21,883 bases of DNA from Pseudomonadota bacterium (GCA_023389425.1 JAEWEK010000341.1:1-21883); one strand, 5' to 3'. Shown: positions 7,549-15,235, counted from the first letter of the stretch. Translations and numbers: made by a program. The notes: generated by a model from the letters alone, not told the origin.

Positions 7549-8667
7549 TTGGAAAAACCCGATTTCTCTAAATATTCTGAAGAGCAGCTTCGGCGCATTC
7601 TCAACCATATCGATCGCGAACGCTTTCCGGAACGTGTCGAGGAAATTCATGCGAGGCTCGCCCAGTTTGAGGCAGAGGCGATAGGCAAACAGGGGATCGA
7701 GCAACCCCAGGCATTGCCGGGTCCACCGGAGTTGGCAGGACCTGGGCAGCGCATGGGCGCCTTCATGATTGATTCGATCGTCCTTGCGCTGATTGGATTA
7801 TTCCTCGGGCTGTTCTTTTCTAAACAGTTTGAGGCAATGGGATCGTGGGGCAGGATAGTCGGCTATTTGATCTCGACCGGATATTTTGCTGTGTTCGACA
7901 GCCGGGTATTCCGCGGAGCCACCCCAGGAAAGCGGGTGTTGGGAATTAAGGTTGAGGCTAGCGCTGGCGCGCCGCTCAGTTTCCGAAAGTCATTCTTGCG
8001 GGCGACGATCATTTCGCTTCCGTACTTCCTTGGCGTCGTCAATGTGTGGCAAATAGGTGGAAGCGAATGGGACTCCGCAGAGTCTGCGCTTCTGGTCCTG
8101 TTGACGATCCTGATTGTAGCCCTCGGGGTTGCAGACAGTTATCTGATTCTGTTTAATCGTCGAACTAGACAGGCTGTGTACGATTTGCTCGCCGGCGCCG
8201 TTGTTGTACGCAAAGGCGGGACGGGTGCCCCAAATCTATCGCCTGTGTGGCGAGGGCATATCGCGATGATTGCGGTGCTGATCGTCGTCATGGCCGGAGC
8301 GGGCGCCGTTATTTATTCAAAATTCGACGAAGCGTTCCTGAAGCCCCTCGGCCCGGTATTGCTTCAAGTTAGCCGAGAGCCGGGCGTGCGGAGCGCCAAT
8401 ATCGTTCACACGTTCGCCGGCGCCGATCGTCAAAGCGAATCGATAAGCGTCACCGTAATGACTCGCGGCGAGGTTGCCGACCAATGGACGCTCGCCAAAC
8501 GTATTGCAAGTACCACATTCAATTCCTACCCCGAAGCGAAGCAAATGAATTGGCTCACCGTGACGATGGCGCGTGGCTACGATATCGGCATCGCTTCGAT
8601 CTCGATCGGTAAAAAAACGTTCAGCGGAACGCCAGCCCAATGGAGCAAGTCGCTGGCCGAGCCTTAA
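7549..8667 (+). CDS. RDD-family membrane protein with C-terminal extension
   Basis: This gene encodes 372 residues from TTG 7549, chosen because GGAG (7540-7543) stands 5 nt upstream and the product then begins with the acidic (L)EKPDFSKYSEEQL. Earlier in-frame starts (for example ATG 7486) lack a ribosome site and overlap the promoter region. Residues 1-45 look like a soluble charged helix. The RDD domain follows: RMGAFMIDS at 68-76 carries the Arg and Asp of the family name, TPGKRVLGIKV is at 125-135, and RQAVYDLLAGAVVV at 207-220 closes it. Hydrophobic spans lie near 72-90, 103-117, 153-167 and 180-202. A further span at 238-256 leads to about 115 soluble residues that I do not recognise. 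RDD proteins are poorly characterised; transport or ion-exchange roles are reported for some. The gene is visibly richer in A/T than its neighbours and uses rarer codons, hinting at acquisition. Confidence 0.82.
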   Translation: MEKPDFSKYSEEQLRRILNHIDRERFPERVEEIHARLAQFEAEAIGKQGIEQPQALPGPPELAGPGQRMGAFMIDSIVLALIGLFLGLFFSKQFEAMGSWGRIVGYLISTGYFAVFDSRVFRGATPGKRVLGIKVEASAGAPLSFRKSFLRATIISLPYFLGVVNVWQIGGSEWDSAESALLVLLTILIVALGVADSYLILFNRRTRQAVYDLLAGAVVVRKGGTGAPNLSPVWRGHIAMIAVLIVVMAGAGAVIYSKFDEAFLKPLGPVLLQVSREPGVRSANIVHTFAGADRQSESISVTVMTRGEVADQWTLAKRIASTTFNSYPEAKQMNWLTVTMARGYDIGIASISIGKKTFSGTPAQWSKSLAEP

Positions 8668-8670
8668 GTC

Positions 8671-9057
8671 TTATTGACCGGCTGGCGGTTCCCACAGCTC
8701 GACCTTGTTGCCCTCCGGGTCGAGCACCCAGCCGAATTTTCCGTATTCGGATGGCTCGCTGTTCCCGAGCACATTGCAACCTTCGGCGCGCAGCGCGTCC
8801 AGCAGGGCGTCCAGATCCGCGACGCGGTAATTGACCATGAAAGGCGCATTGCTCGGCCCGTAGGGCTCGCTATCCATCGGTGCGATCGTCCAGGCGGTTG
8901 TGCCGCCGACCGGTTTGCCATCCTCGCCGGTCCAGTCGAAAGCCGCGCCACCCCAGGGCTGAACGTCGATGCCGAGGTGGTTCTTGTACCACGCGCGCAT
9001 GGTGTCGACGTCGCTGGCCTTGAAGAAGATCCCGCCGATACCGGTCACTCGTTTCAT
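8671..9057 (-). CDS. VOC-fold (glyoxalase/bleomycin-resistance-like) protein
   Basis: This gene encodes 128 residues, a single VOC module pair: the first beta-alpha-beta-beta-beta unit spans about 1-60 (IGGIFFKASDVDTMRAWYKNHLG), the second about 70-125 (FMVNYRVADLDALLDALRAEG, ending PEGNKVELWEP). E120 in the PEGNKVEL motif is the usual metal-binding Glu position, while the expected His near the N-terminus is not obvious, so metal dependence is uncertain. AAAGGA just upstream of ATG 9057 supports the start. The gene is divergent from the AraC-type regulator, with 109 bp between the two starts, which suggests that the regulator controls it. It ends 3 nt from the convergent RDD gene. The substrate cannot be predicted. 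Confidence 0.88.
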   Translation of the reverse strand: MKRVTGIGGIFFKASDVDTMRAWYKNHLGIDVQPWGGAAFDWTGEDGKPVGGTTAWTIAPMDSEPYGPSNAPFMVNYRVADLDALLDALRAEGCNVLGNSEPSEYGKFGWVLDPEGNKVELWEPPAGQ

Positions 9058-9166
9058 TTTGTTTTCCTTTGAGAATGGTTGGGTTCCCTCAGTCTACAAT
9101 ACTATTGATTCTTTTTTGGCAATGGATGGTTTCTGGTTGGGATGACAATAGAATGAGGTGAGCGCA

Positions 9167-9928
9167 ATGAGCAAGTTGTTCGGCACCGGCCGTCGTGTGG
9201 TGTGGAATGGCGGGAGCGTCTGGGTCGGCCGCACCCAGCACAAAACCGAAGTTCACGCGCACCGGATGATCCAGCTGACGCTTGGACTGTCCGGTGCGCA
9301 GATCCGTTTCAGCGGCGCCGGCGAAGACTGGATCGATTACGACGCCACCATTATTGCCGCGCACGAGCCGCATGCCTTTGAAGCGCCCGGCGAGCTGGTC
9401 GCCCTGATCTTCGTCGAGCCTGAATCGTGCGAGGGCCGGATCCTGCGCAAGCGTTTCCCGTCCGGCGTGAATGGCCTCGAACGCGAGACTTTCAAGGTCG
9501 AGATCGAGGCGCTGGCGGCGACCATCGATGGACAGGGCGCGAATGACGAGCTGGCGGCGCAAGCGCGCTCGAGCATTGCGCGCCTGACGGGCGTCGAAGC
9601 GCTTGAAGTCCGCCCGGTCGACGCGCGCGTGCAACGGGCCATCGACGAGCTGCGCCGCCGGCTGGACGAGCCTGTAACGCTGGCGGAAATCGCGGAGCAT
9701 GTGCACCTGTCGGCGGAGCGGTTCCGGCACCTGTTCCTGGATGAGACCGGAACCCGGTTTCGTCCCTACGTGCTTGCGCTGCGCATCGAAACGGCCATGT
9801 CCGCGATCGTCGCCGGCAAGAGCATCACCGCCGCCGCGCACGACGGCGGCTTTGCGGACGCGGCCCACTTTGCGCGCACCTTCAAACGTATGTATGGCAT
9901 CTCGGCGGTCAGCGTGCCGACCGTGTAA
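9167..9928 (+). CDS. AraC-family transcriptional regulator
   Basis: This gene encodes 253 residues from ATG 9167, preceded by GAGGT with 7 nt spacing; a GTG at 9158 lies inside that ribosome site and is rejected. The N-terminal 100 residues are a cupin-like sensing domain (HKTEVHAHRMIQLTLG, then HEPHAF) that could bind a small effector. The C-terminal AraC domain has two helix-turn-helix motifs: TLAEIAEHVHLSAERFRHLF at about 171-190 and SITAAAHDGGFADAAHFART at about 219-238, followed by the family signature FKRMYGIS. The ligand is unknown. It is transcribed divergently from the VOC gene and probably regulates it and itself through the shared 109-bp intergenic region, in which I see no clean direct-repeat operator. 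Confidence 0.9.
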   Translation: MSKLFGTGRRVVWNGGSVWVGRTQHKTEVHAHRMIQLTLGLSGAQIRFSGAGEDWIDYDATIIAAHEPHAFEAPGELVALIFVEPESCEGRILRKRFPSGVNGLERETFKVEIEALAATIDGQGANDELAAQARSSIARLTGVEALEVRPVDARVQRAIDELRRRLDEPVTLAEIAEHVHLSAERFRHLFLDETGTRFRPYVLALRIETAMSAIVAGKSITAAAHDGGFADAAHFARTFKRMYGISAVSVPTV

Positions 9929-10011
9929 GGCACCTTAGCCGTTTCGTTCAATCGCGGCGCGGCCCGCTTTTCTACACTGGCGTCTCTTTCAATCACTTCA
10001 GGAGAAACGCC

Positions 10012-10152
10012 ATGAACACCAACACCCAATCCACATGCCAGTGTGCGGCCTGCCCTGGTACCGCCTGCAACTGCGCTTGCCAGCAGAAGGCCTGCGCTTG
10101 CGGCCCGCAATGCAAATGCGCGCCCGCGGCCTGCAACTGCGCCAGGAACTGA
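10012..10152 (+). CDS. Metallothionein-like Cys-rich small peptide
   Basis: This short gene encodes 46 residues, 12 of them Cys (9, 11, 14, 19, 21, 23, 28, 30, 34, 36, 41, 43), arranged mostly as CxC pairs (CQC, CNC, CAC, CAC, CKC, CNC). The first eight residues (MNTNTQST) and the last three lack Cys. There are no aromatic residues, His or hydrophobic segments, and no signal peptide, so it should be a cytoplasmic thiolate peptide binding Cu(I), Zn(II) or a similar soft metal. A strong ribosome site, AGGAGA (10000-10005), stands 6 nt before the ATG, which argues that it is really translated. It does not resemble SmtA/BmtA, which have His ligands and a zinc-finger-like fold. It precedes a YtkA/FixH-like lipoprotein and a MauG-like cytochrome by 76 nt. 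Metallothionein-like function is inferred from composition only. Confidence 0.75.
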   Translation: MNTNTQSTCQCAACPGTACNCACQQKACACGPQCKCAPAACNCARN

Positions 10153-10170
10153 CCTGTTGTCCGTCGTCGT

Positions 10171-10199
10171 GCGGGACGGTTGCTTCGGCGCCGTCCCGC
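10171..10199 (+). promoter_or_regulatory. GC-rich hairpin between the Cys-rich peptide gene and the lipoprotein gene
   Basis: A perfect 9-bp stem, GCGGGACGG (10171-10179) with CCGTCCCGC (10191-10199), has an 11-nt loop. The bases after it (TGTCGTTTCACT) are not a T tract, so it is a weak terminator at best. It may act as an attenuator or as a 3' stabiliser that lets the small peptide be made in excess over the downstream genes. Confidence 0.45.
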
Positions 10200-10228
10200 T
10201 GTCGTTTCACTCCCAGGAATCCATCATC

Positions 10229-10675
10229 ATGCGTAAGTTCGCTCTCTATGCGTTTTCGTTTCTCGGTCCCGCGGTGCTGACCGCGTGCATGTCCGTGCCC
10301 ACGGACCTGGACCGGTCGCTGGACCGCCTGTCCAGCCAACACAAGTACCAGGTCGCCGTGCACTCGCTGGCGCAGCCTGCGCCCATCAACCGCATGCATG
10401 CGTGGGAAGTGGATCTGCGCACTGCCAGCGGCCAGCCGGTTACCGGCGCCCGCATCAGCGTCGACGGCGGCATGCCGCAGCACGGCCACGGCTTCCCGAC
10501 CCAGCCAAAGGTCACGCGCGAGCTGGGCGAGGGCCGCTACCTCGTCGAAGGCATGAAGTTCAGCATGCCGGGCTGGTGGCAGATCAAGCTCAAGGTGGAC
10601 GGTGCCGCGGGTGTGGACGACGTGACGTTCAACACGGTCGTCAACACCAGCACGCAGTTGTTGGCAAAGCGATGA
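10229..10675 (+). CDS. FixH/YtkA-like lipoprotein
   Basis: This gene encodes 148 residues. The signal peptide ends in a lipobox LTAC with Cys20, so the protein is lipidated and faces the periplasm. The remainder forms an immunoglobulin-like beta domain of the FixH/YtkA type: HAWEVDLRTASGQPVTGARI, then the conspicuous DGGMPQHGHGFPT (M82, H85, H87) and FSMPGWWQIKL. The Met/His cluster could bind copper or haem-related metal; this is inference. AGGA at 10215-10218 precedes ATG 10229. Its stop overlaps the start of the di-haem cytochrome gene (ATGA), so the two are co-translated and probably work together. The gene for the Cys-rich peptide lies directly upstream. Confidence 0.8.
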   Translation: MRKFALYAFSFLGPAVLTACMSVPTDLDRSLDRLSSQHKYQVAVHSLAQPAPINRMHAWEVDLRTASGQPVTGARISVDGGMPQHGHGFPTQPKVTRELGEGRYLVEGMKFSMPGWWQIKLKVDGAAGVDDVTFNTVVNTSTQLLAKR

Positions 10676-11934
10676 GCAAGCAGGAACCAGGAGGCCACCG
10701 TTGGGCCGCGTGGATCATCGTCGTCGGCGCCATGACGGCCGGTGGCGCCCTGGCGGCTTCCTTTGGCGAGAAGCTTGTCGATGGCTGGTCGCGCTTCGAA
10801 CTCGGCGTCCTGGTCTCGATGCGGCTGGGGGCCGCCGAGCCGGCATCGCAGGATCCATCCAACGCGTACGAGGCGTCGCCGGCGGCGGCGCGCCTCGGCC
10901 AGCGCATCTTCGCCGATACGCGATTCAGCGGGAATGGCGCGGTGTCCTGCGCCACATGCCACCAGCCGGACAAGCAGTTCCAGGACGGGCGCTCGCTCGG
11001 GCAGGGCGTCGGTACCGGCCAGCGCCGGACGATGCCGATTGCCGGCGCCGCGCATAGCCCGTTCCTGATGTGGGACGGGCGCAAGGACAGCCTGTGGTCG
11101 CAGGCACTGGGTCCGCTTGAAGACGCTGCCGAACATGGCGGCAACCGCCTCGCTTACGCGCACATCGTCGACACTTACTATCGCAAGGATTACGAAGCGG
11201 TGTTCGGCCAGTTGCCGGACATCGGCCGCCTGCCGAAGAACGCCAGCCCGGTCGGCACGCCGGAGCAGCAGGCGGCTTGGAACAGCATGAGCGACAGCGA
11301 TCGCCGCGAAGTCTCGCGCGTCTTCGCAAACATGGGCAAGGCGCTGGCGGCGTACGAACGGTCGCTGCAGCACGGAGAATCGCGTCTTGACCGGTATGTC
11401 GGCGCTTTGGCGGAGGGCGACCCGAAGGCGCCGTCCCAACTGAGCACGCAGGAGAAGAACGGACTTCGCATCTTCATCGGCAAGGGCAACTGCGTCTCCT
11501 GCCATACCGGCCCCCTGTTGACGGACCAGGCATTCCACAACACCGGCATCGCGCCGCGCAATGCAGGCCGACCGGACCTCGGCCGCTGGGCCGGTATCGC
11601 CAAATTAAGGGCGGATGAATTCAACTGTCTCGGCCAGTTCAGCGATGCCAAGCCCGAGCAGTGCACGGAACTGAATTTCCTGGCCGATGACGAGTTGGCG
11701 ACGACGGCCGCCTTCAAGACGCCGAGCCTGCGCAACGTCGCACTGCGCGCGCCCTATATGCACGCGGGCCAGATGGCGTCGTTGGACGAAGTTGTGCGCC
11801 ACTATGCGCGCGCTCCGGAAGCCGCGGCTGGACACAGCGAACTCAAACCGGTCCGGCTGTCGGACAGCGAAGTGGCCGACGTGGTCGCGTTCCTCGGCAC
11901 GCTGAACGAAACCGGTACCGTGAGGAGGCCATGA
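10672..11934 (+). CDS. Di-haem cytochrome c, MauG/cytochrome c peroxidase family
   Basis: This gene encodes 420 residues. Residues 11-30 form an uncleaved or cleaved membrane segment (WAAWIIVVGAMTAGGALAA), so the haem domains lie in the periplasm. Two haem sites are visible, CATCH at 93-97 and CVSCH at 274-278, the arrangement of CcpA/MauG enzymes. The segments RTMPIAGAAHSPFLMWDGRKDSLW and FKTPSLRNVALRAPYMHAGQ (with the Met/His near the second haem) are typical. The protein may reduce hydrogen peroxide or, like MauG, oxidatively modify a partner protein. It overlaps the YtkA-like gene by ATGA, and that lipoprotein is a likely partner. The frame is open further upstream to 10285, but that region is the other gene in a different frame. 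Substrate unknown. Confidence 0.9.
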   Translation: MSKQEPGGHRWAAWIIVVGAMTAGGALAASFGEKLVDGWSRFELGVLVSMRLGAAEPASQDPSNAYEASPAAARLGQRIFADTRFSGNGAVSCATCHQPDKQFQDGRSLGQGVGTGQRRTMPIAGAAHSPFLMWDGRKDSLWSQALGPLEDAAEHGGNRLAYAHIVDTYYRKDYEAVFGQLPDIGRLPKNASPVGTPEQQAAWNSMSDSDRREVSRVFANMGKALAAYERSLQHGESRLDRYVGALAEGDPKAPSQLSTQEKNGLRIFIGKGNCVSCHTGPLLTDQAFHNTGIAPRNAGRPDLGRWAGIAKLRADEFNCLGQFSDAKPEQCTELNFLADDELATTAAFKTPSLRNVALRAPYMHAGQMASLDEVVRHYARAPEAAAGHSELKPVRLSDSEVADVVAFLGTLNETGTVRRP

Positions 11935-12087
11935 TAAGTCCCGTGCTGCGGCAGGAGGGGGTCACAAACATGCCGGCGTAGGTCAGTCTGGTCCGTCAAC
12001 CTTCTGCTTTGGCTCGGCCGTTGGATGGTGTACGATGCTGAGCGGCGCGCCGAACGCAGGGCGCGATCGCTTTAGCAGGGACAAGAA

Positions 12088-12861
12088 TTGAACATCACCA
12101 TTCACGACGAACTGCGTTCCTTTGTCGATCCTCTCACCGAGATCGAGTACGCCGCGCTCGAGCGCAGCCTCCTGGCCGAGGGCTGCCGCGACGCGCTCGT
12201 GCTGTGGAACGACATCCTCATCGATGGCCACAACCGCTACGCCATCTGCCGCAAGCACGACATCCCGTTCCGCACCGTCCAGAACACCAGCTTCGAGTCG
12301 ATCGACGACGTCAAGCTGTGGATGATCGATAACCACCTGGCGCGGCGCAGCGTGTCCGACTTCCAGCGCGGCCTGCTGGCGATTCGCAAGAAGCAGATCG
12401 TCGCGTCGCGCAAGGCGCAGCAGCCGGAGGCCGAGGAAGCGCACGAGGACGATTCGCCGCCGTGGAACCGCGAGGAAGTCGCCCGTGCCGCGCGCGTCTC
12501 GCCCAATACCATCAGCCAGATCGAACGCATCCAGAAGGCAGCGGCGCCGCAGCTGGTGGAGGCGGTCCGCAGCGGCACCATCTCGATCAATGCGGCGGCC
12601 AACGTCGCTCAGCTGCCGCCGGAGGCGCAGATCGCCGCGGTGGCTGGCGGCCGCAAGGAACTGCAGCAGGCCGCGCGCCAGGTGCGCGAGCAAAAGGCGG
12701 CAGCCCGCCCTCGCAAGGAGAGCGAGGATGGGGAACCGGCCAACGAGCCGGCCCGCCTGCGCGCCGAAATCGCCGCCTTGAAGGATCGCGTGGCGACGCT
12801 GCTGACCGAAAACGAAGTGCTCAAACAACGACTGGCCGCGCTCGGCGGCCAGGACGCATAA
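12088..12861 (+). CDS. ParB-like DNA-binding protein (solitary)
   Basis: This gene encodes 257 residues from TTG 12088, with AGGG 7 nt upstream. The N-terminal 85 residues resemble a ParB/Srx domain (EIEYAALERSLLAEGCRDALVLWN, then ILIDGHNRYAIC in place of the usual GERR box). A helix-turn-helix follows at about 127-150 (NREEVARAARVSPNTISQIE), then a KorB-like helical part. The C-terminus (221-252) has regularly spaced leucines (LRAEIAALKDRVATLLTENEVL) and is predicted to be a coiled coil for dimerisation. There is no parA gene beside it, so it is more likely a transcription regulator or a plasmid-derived partition homologue than the chromosomal ParB. The GHNR sequence differs from the CTP-binding GERRxRA motif, so CTPase activity is doubtful. 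The acylase gene starts 20 nt downstream and is probably co-transcribed. Confidence 0.82.
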   Translation: MNITIHDELRSFVDPLTEIEYAALERSLLAEGCRDALVLWNDILIDGHNRYAICRKHDIPFRTVQNTSFESIDDVKLWMIDNHLARRSVSDFQRGLLAIRKKQIVASRKAQQPEAEEAHEDDSPPWNREEVARAARVSPNTISQIERIQKAAAPQLVEAVRSGTISINAAANVAQLPPEAQIAAVAGGRKELQQAARQVREQKAAARPRKESEDGEPANEPARLRAEIAALKDRVATLLTENEVLKQRLAALGGQDA

Positions 12862-12881
12862 GGACAACAAGGAGACTATCG

Positions 12882-15116
12882 ATGACCCCAAACCGCATGA
12901 TCGCCGCGATCCTGATCGGCTTTTCCACCCTGTCGTGGGCGCCGCTGTCGCTGGCCGCGCCCGACACCGTCGCCGCCGTCGCGAAAGCCCCGTACAGCGC
13001 CGCCGACCTCGCGCGCTGGAAGCAGACCGCCGGACGCGTCACGATCATGCGCGACAAGTGGGGCATCCCGCACATCTTCGGCAAGAGCGACGCCGATGCG
13101 GCGTTCGGCATGCTGTATGCGCAGGCGGAGGATGACTTCAACCGGGTCGAGTCCAACTACATCAACGCGCTTGGCCGTATGGCGGAAGTGGAAGGCGAGA
13201 AGGCCATCTGGTCCGATTTGCGCATGAAGATGTACGTCTCGCCGGCCGACCTGAAAGCGCGCTACGCGCAAAGCCCGGCGTGGCTCAGGAAGCTGATGGT
13301 GGGCTTCGCCGATGGCCTGAACTTCTATCTGTACAGCCATCCGGAAGTGAAGCCGAAGCTGCTGACGCACTTCGAACCGTGGATGGCGCTGGCCTTCAGC
13401 GAGGGCAGCATCGGCGGCGACATCGAATCGATCGACCTGAAGAAACTCGAGGCCTTCTACGGCAAGGCGCCGCAGGTGGCCCCCACGATGGCCAGCAACG
13501 ACAAGGGCTTCGATCCGGAGCCGACCGGTTCGAACGGTTTCGCGATTTCGCCGAAACTGTCTGCCGGTGGCCACGCGCTCCTGTGGATCAACCCGCATAC
13601 TTCGTTCTACTTCCGGCCGGAGATCCACGTCGTCAGCGATGAGGGCCTGAACGCCTACGGCGCCGTCACCTGGGGCCAGTTCTTCGTCTACCAGGGCTTC
13701 AACCAGCACAACGGCTGGATGCACACGTCCGGCGGCGGCGACGTGATCGACGAGTACCTCGAAAGCGTCGTCGAAAAGGACGGCAAGTTCCTCTACCGGT
13801 ACGACGGCAAGCTGCGTCCGATGAAGGCGGTGCCGATCACGCTGCCGTACAAGAGCGCCGATGGCGGCATGGGCAGCAAGACCATCACAGCATACTTCAC
13901 CCACCACGGCCCCGTGGTGCGCGAGGAAGGCGGCAAGTGGATCTCGACGCGCATGATGTTCGAGCCGATGAAGGCGCTGGAGCAGTCGTTCTCGCGCACC
14001 AAGACCAGCGATTACAAGGGCTTCCTGAAGGTCATGCAGCTGCGGACCAACTCGTCCAACAACACCGTGTACGCGGACGGCGACGGCAACATCGCCTACT
14101 TCCACGGGAATTTCATCCCGAAGCGCGATGCGAAGTTCGACTGGACGCAGCCGGTCGACGGCAGCACCTCGGCGACGGAATGGAAAGGGCTGCTGGCGGT
14201 GAAGGACACGATCCACCTGTTCAATCCGCCCAACGGCTACGTCATGAACACGAATAACTGGCCGTTCAGCGCGGCAGGCGAGTACAGTCCGCGTGAAAAG
14301 GACTATCCGGCCTACCTGTGGGCGCTGCCGGAAAACGCGCGCGGGGTCCATGCCGCGCGCCTGCTGAAGGACGCGAGGAACCTGACGCTGGACAGCCTGA
14401 TCTCGACTGCCTACGACAGCTACCTGACGGCCTTCGAGCCGCTGGTGCCGGCGCTGCTAAAGGACTACGACGCGCTGCCGGCCGGCGATCCGCGCAAGGC
14501 CGCGCTGGCCGGCCAGGTGCAGGCGCTGCGCGGCTGGAACCTGCGCTGGTCGCTCGACTCGGTGCCGACCTCGCTGGCGGTGTACTGGGGACAGGACATG
14601 GTCAAGCATGCATCGAAGGCGGCGCGCGCGGTGCGGGTTCCGGTGGTCGATTATGTGCAGACGCGTCTCAATGCGGACGAGCGGCTGGATGCACTGGCGC
14701 GCGCGTCGGACAAGCTGAAGGCCGATTTCGGCAGCTGGCAGACGCCGTGGGGCGAGATCAACCGCTTCCAGCGCCTGTCCGGCGACATCGACCTGCATTA
14801 CGACGACAGCAAGCCGAGCTTGCCGGTGCCGTTCACGTCGGCCACCTGGGGTTCGCTGGCCTCGTTCGGCATGAGCGCGAAGCAGGATACCAAGCGCATC
14901 TATGGCGACCGGGGCAACAGCTTCGTGGCGGCGGTGGAATTCGGGCCGCGCATCCGTGCCAAGAGCATCCTAGCGGGCGGCGAGAGCGGCGATCCGAAGT
15001 CGCCGCACTTCAACGACCAGGCAGAGATGTACAGCCGTGGCGAGTTCAAGGACGTGCTGTTCTATAAAGAGGATATCGAGAAGAACCTCGAGCGAAAGTA
15101 CCACCCGGGGTCGTAA
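12882..15116 (+). CDS. Penicillin acylase-family protein (exported Ntn hydrolase)
   Basis: This gene encodes 744 residues. A signal peptide (residues 1-26, ending LSLAA) directs it to the periplasm. The precursor should cleave itself into alpha and beta chains: the beta chain would start at Ser217 in the motif GSNGFAIS, the N-terminal nucleophile of the family. Other landmarks are the start of the alpha chain (VTIMRDKWGIPHIFGKSDADAAFG), NPHTSF after the nucleophile, GFNQHNGWMHT, and TNSSNNTVYADGDGNIAYFHG with the Asn expected to stabilise the oxyanion. Relatives hydrolyse amide bonds of beta-lactams or acyl-homoserine lactones; which applies here cannot be read from sequence. AAGGAG (12869-12874) sits 7 nt before the ATG, 20 nt after the ParB-like gene. 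Confidence 0.9.
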   Translation: MTPNRMIAAILIGFSTLSWAPLSLAAPDTVAAVAKAPYSAADLARWKQTAGRVTIMRDKWGIPHIFGKSDADAAFGMLYAQAEDDFNRVESNYINALGRMAEVEGEKAIWSDLRMKMYVSPADLKARYAQSPAWLRKLMVGFADGLNFYLYSHPEVKPKLLTHFEPWMALAFSEGSIGGDIESIDLKKLEAFYGKAPQVAPTMASNDKGFDPEPTGSNGFAISPKLSAGGHALLWINPHTSFYFRPEIHVVSDEGLNAYGAVTWGQFFVYQGFNQHNGWMHTSGGGDVIDEYLESVVEKDGKFLYRYDGKLRPMKAVPITLPYKSADGGMGSKTITAYFTHHGPVVREEGGKWISTRMMFEPMKALEQSFSRTKTSDYKGFLKVMQLRTNSSNNTVYADGDGNIAYFHGNFIPKRDAKFDWTQPVDGSTSATEWKGLLAVKDTIHLFNPPNGYVMNTNNWPFSAAGEYSPREKDYPAYLWALPENARGVHAARLLKDARNLTLDSLISTAYDSYLTAFEPLVPALLKDYDALPAGDPRKAALAGQVQALRGWNLRWSLDSVPTSLAVYWGQDMVKHASKAARAVRVPVVDYVQTRLNADERLDALARASDKLKADFGSWQTPWGEINRFQRLSGDIDLHYDDSKPSLPVPFTSATWGSLASFGMSAKQDTKRIYGDRGNSFVAAVEFGPRIRAKSILAGGESGDPKSPHFNDQAEMYSRGEFKDVLFYKEDIEKNLERKYHPGS

Positions 15117-15127
15117 GCGCGTCTTGC

Positions 15128-15160
15128 CCGCCATGCCTAAGTTTTCCTTATGCATGGCGG
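15128..15160. other. Strong intergenic hairpin after the acylase gene
   Basis: CCGCCATGC (15128-15136) pairs with GCATGGCGG (15152-15160), and inside the loop TAAG (15138-15141) pairs with CTTA (15147-15150), separated by one mismatch. It starts 11 nt after the acylase stop. Neither strand continues into a T tract, so it is not a standard terminator; it may protect the mRNA 3' end or help Rho-dependent termination. Confidence 0.55.
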
Positions 15161-15194
15161 CGCCGCCCGCTGGCGCAGTAACATTGCCCCACGT

Positions 15195-15200
15195 TATAAT
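15195..15200 (+). promoter_or_regulatory. Probable -10 element for tdk
   Basis: A perfect TATAAT lies 35 nt before the GTG start of thymidine kinase. The -35 position (around 15171-15177, TGGCGCA) matches the consensus poorly. Confidence 0.5.
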
Positions 15201-15235
15201 CGCGCGCATTCCAACGAGGGGTGCGGAGCAGGGCA

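Noticed and set aside
9914..9933. GTGCC/GGCAC hairpin at the end of the AraC-type gene
   Set aside because: A 5-bp stem spanning the stop codon without a T tract is expected by chance in GC-rich DNA.
10285..10671. Upstream extension of the di-haem cytochrome frame
   Set aside because: It lies out of frame over the YtkA-like gene and yields Arg/His-rich sequence; ATGA coupling at 10672 explains the start.
12462..12881. Upstream extension of the acylase frame
   Set aside because: It overlaps the ParB-like gene in another frame; the signal peptide and AAGGAG site place the start at 12882.
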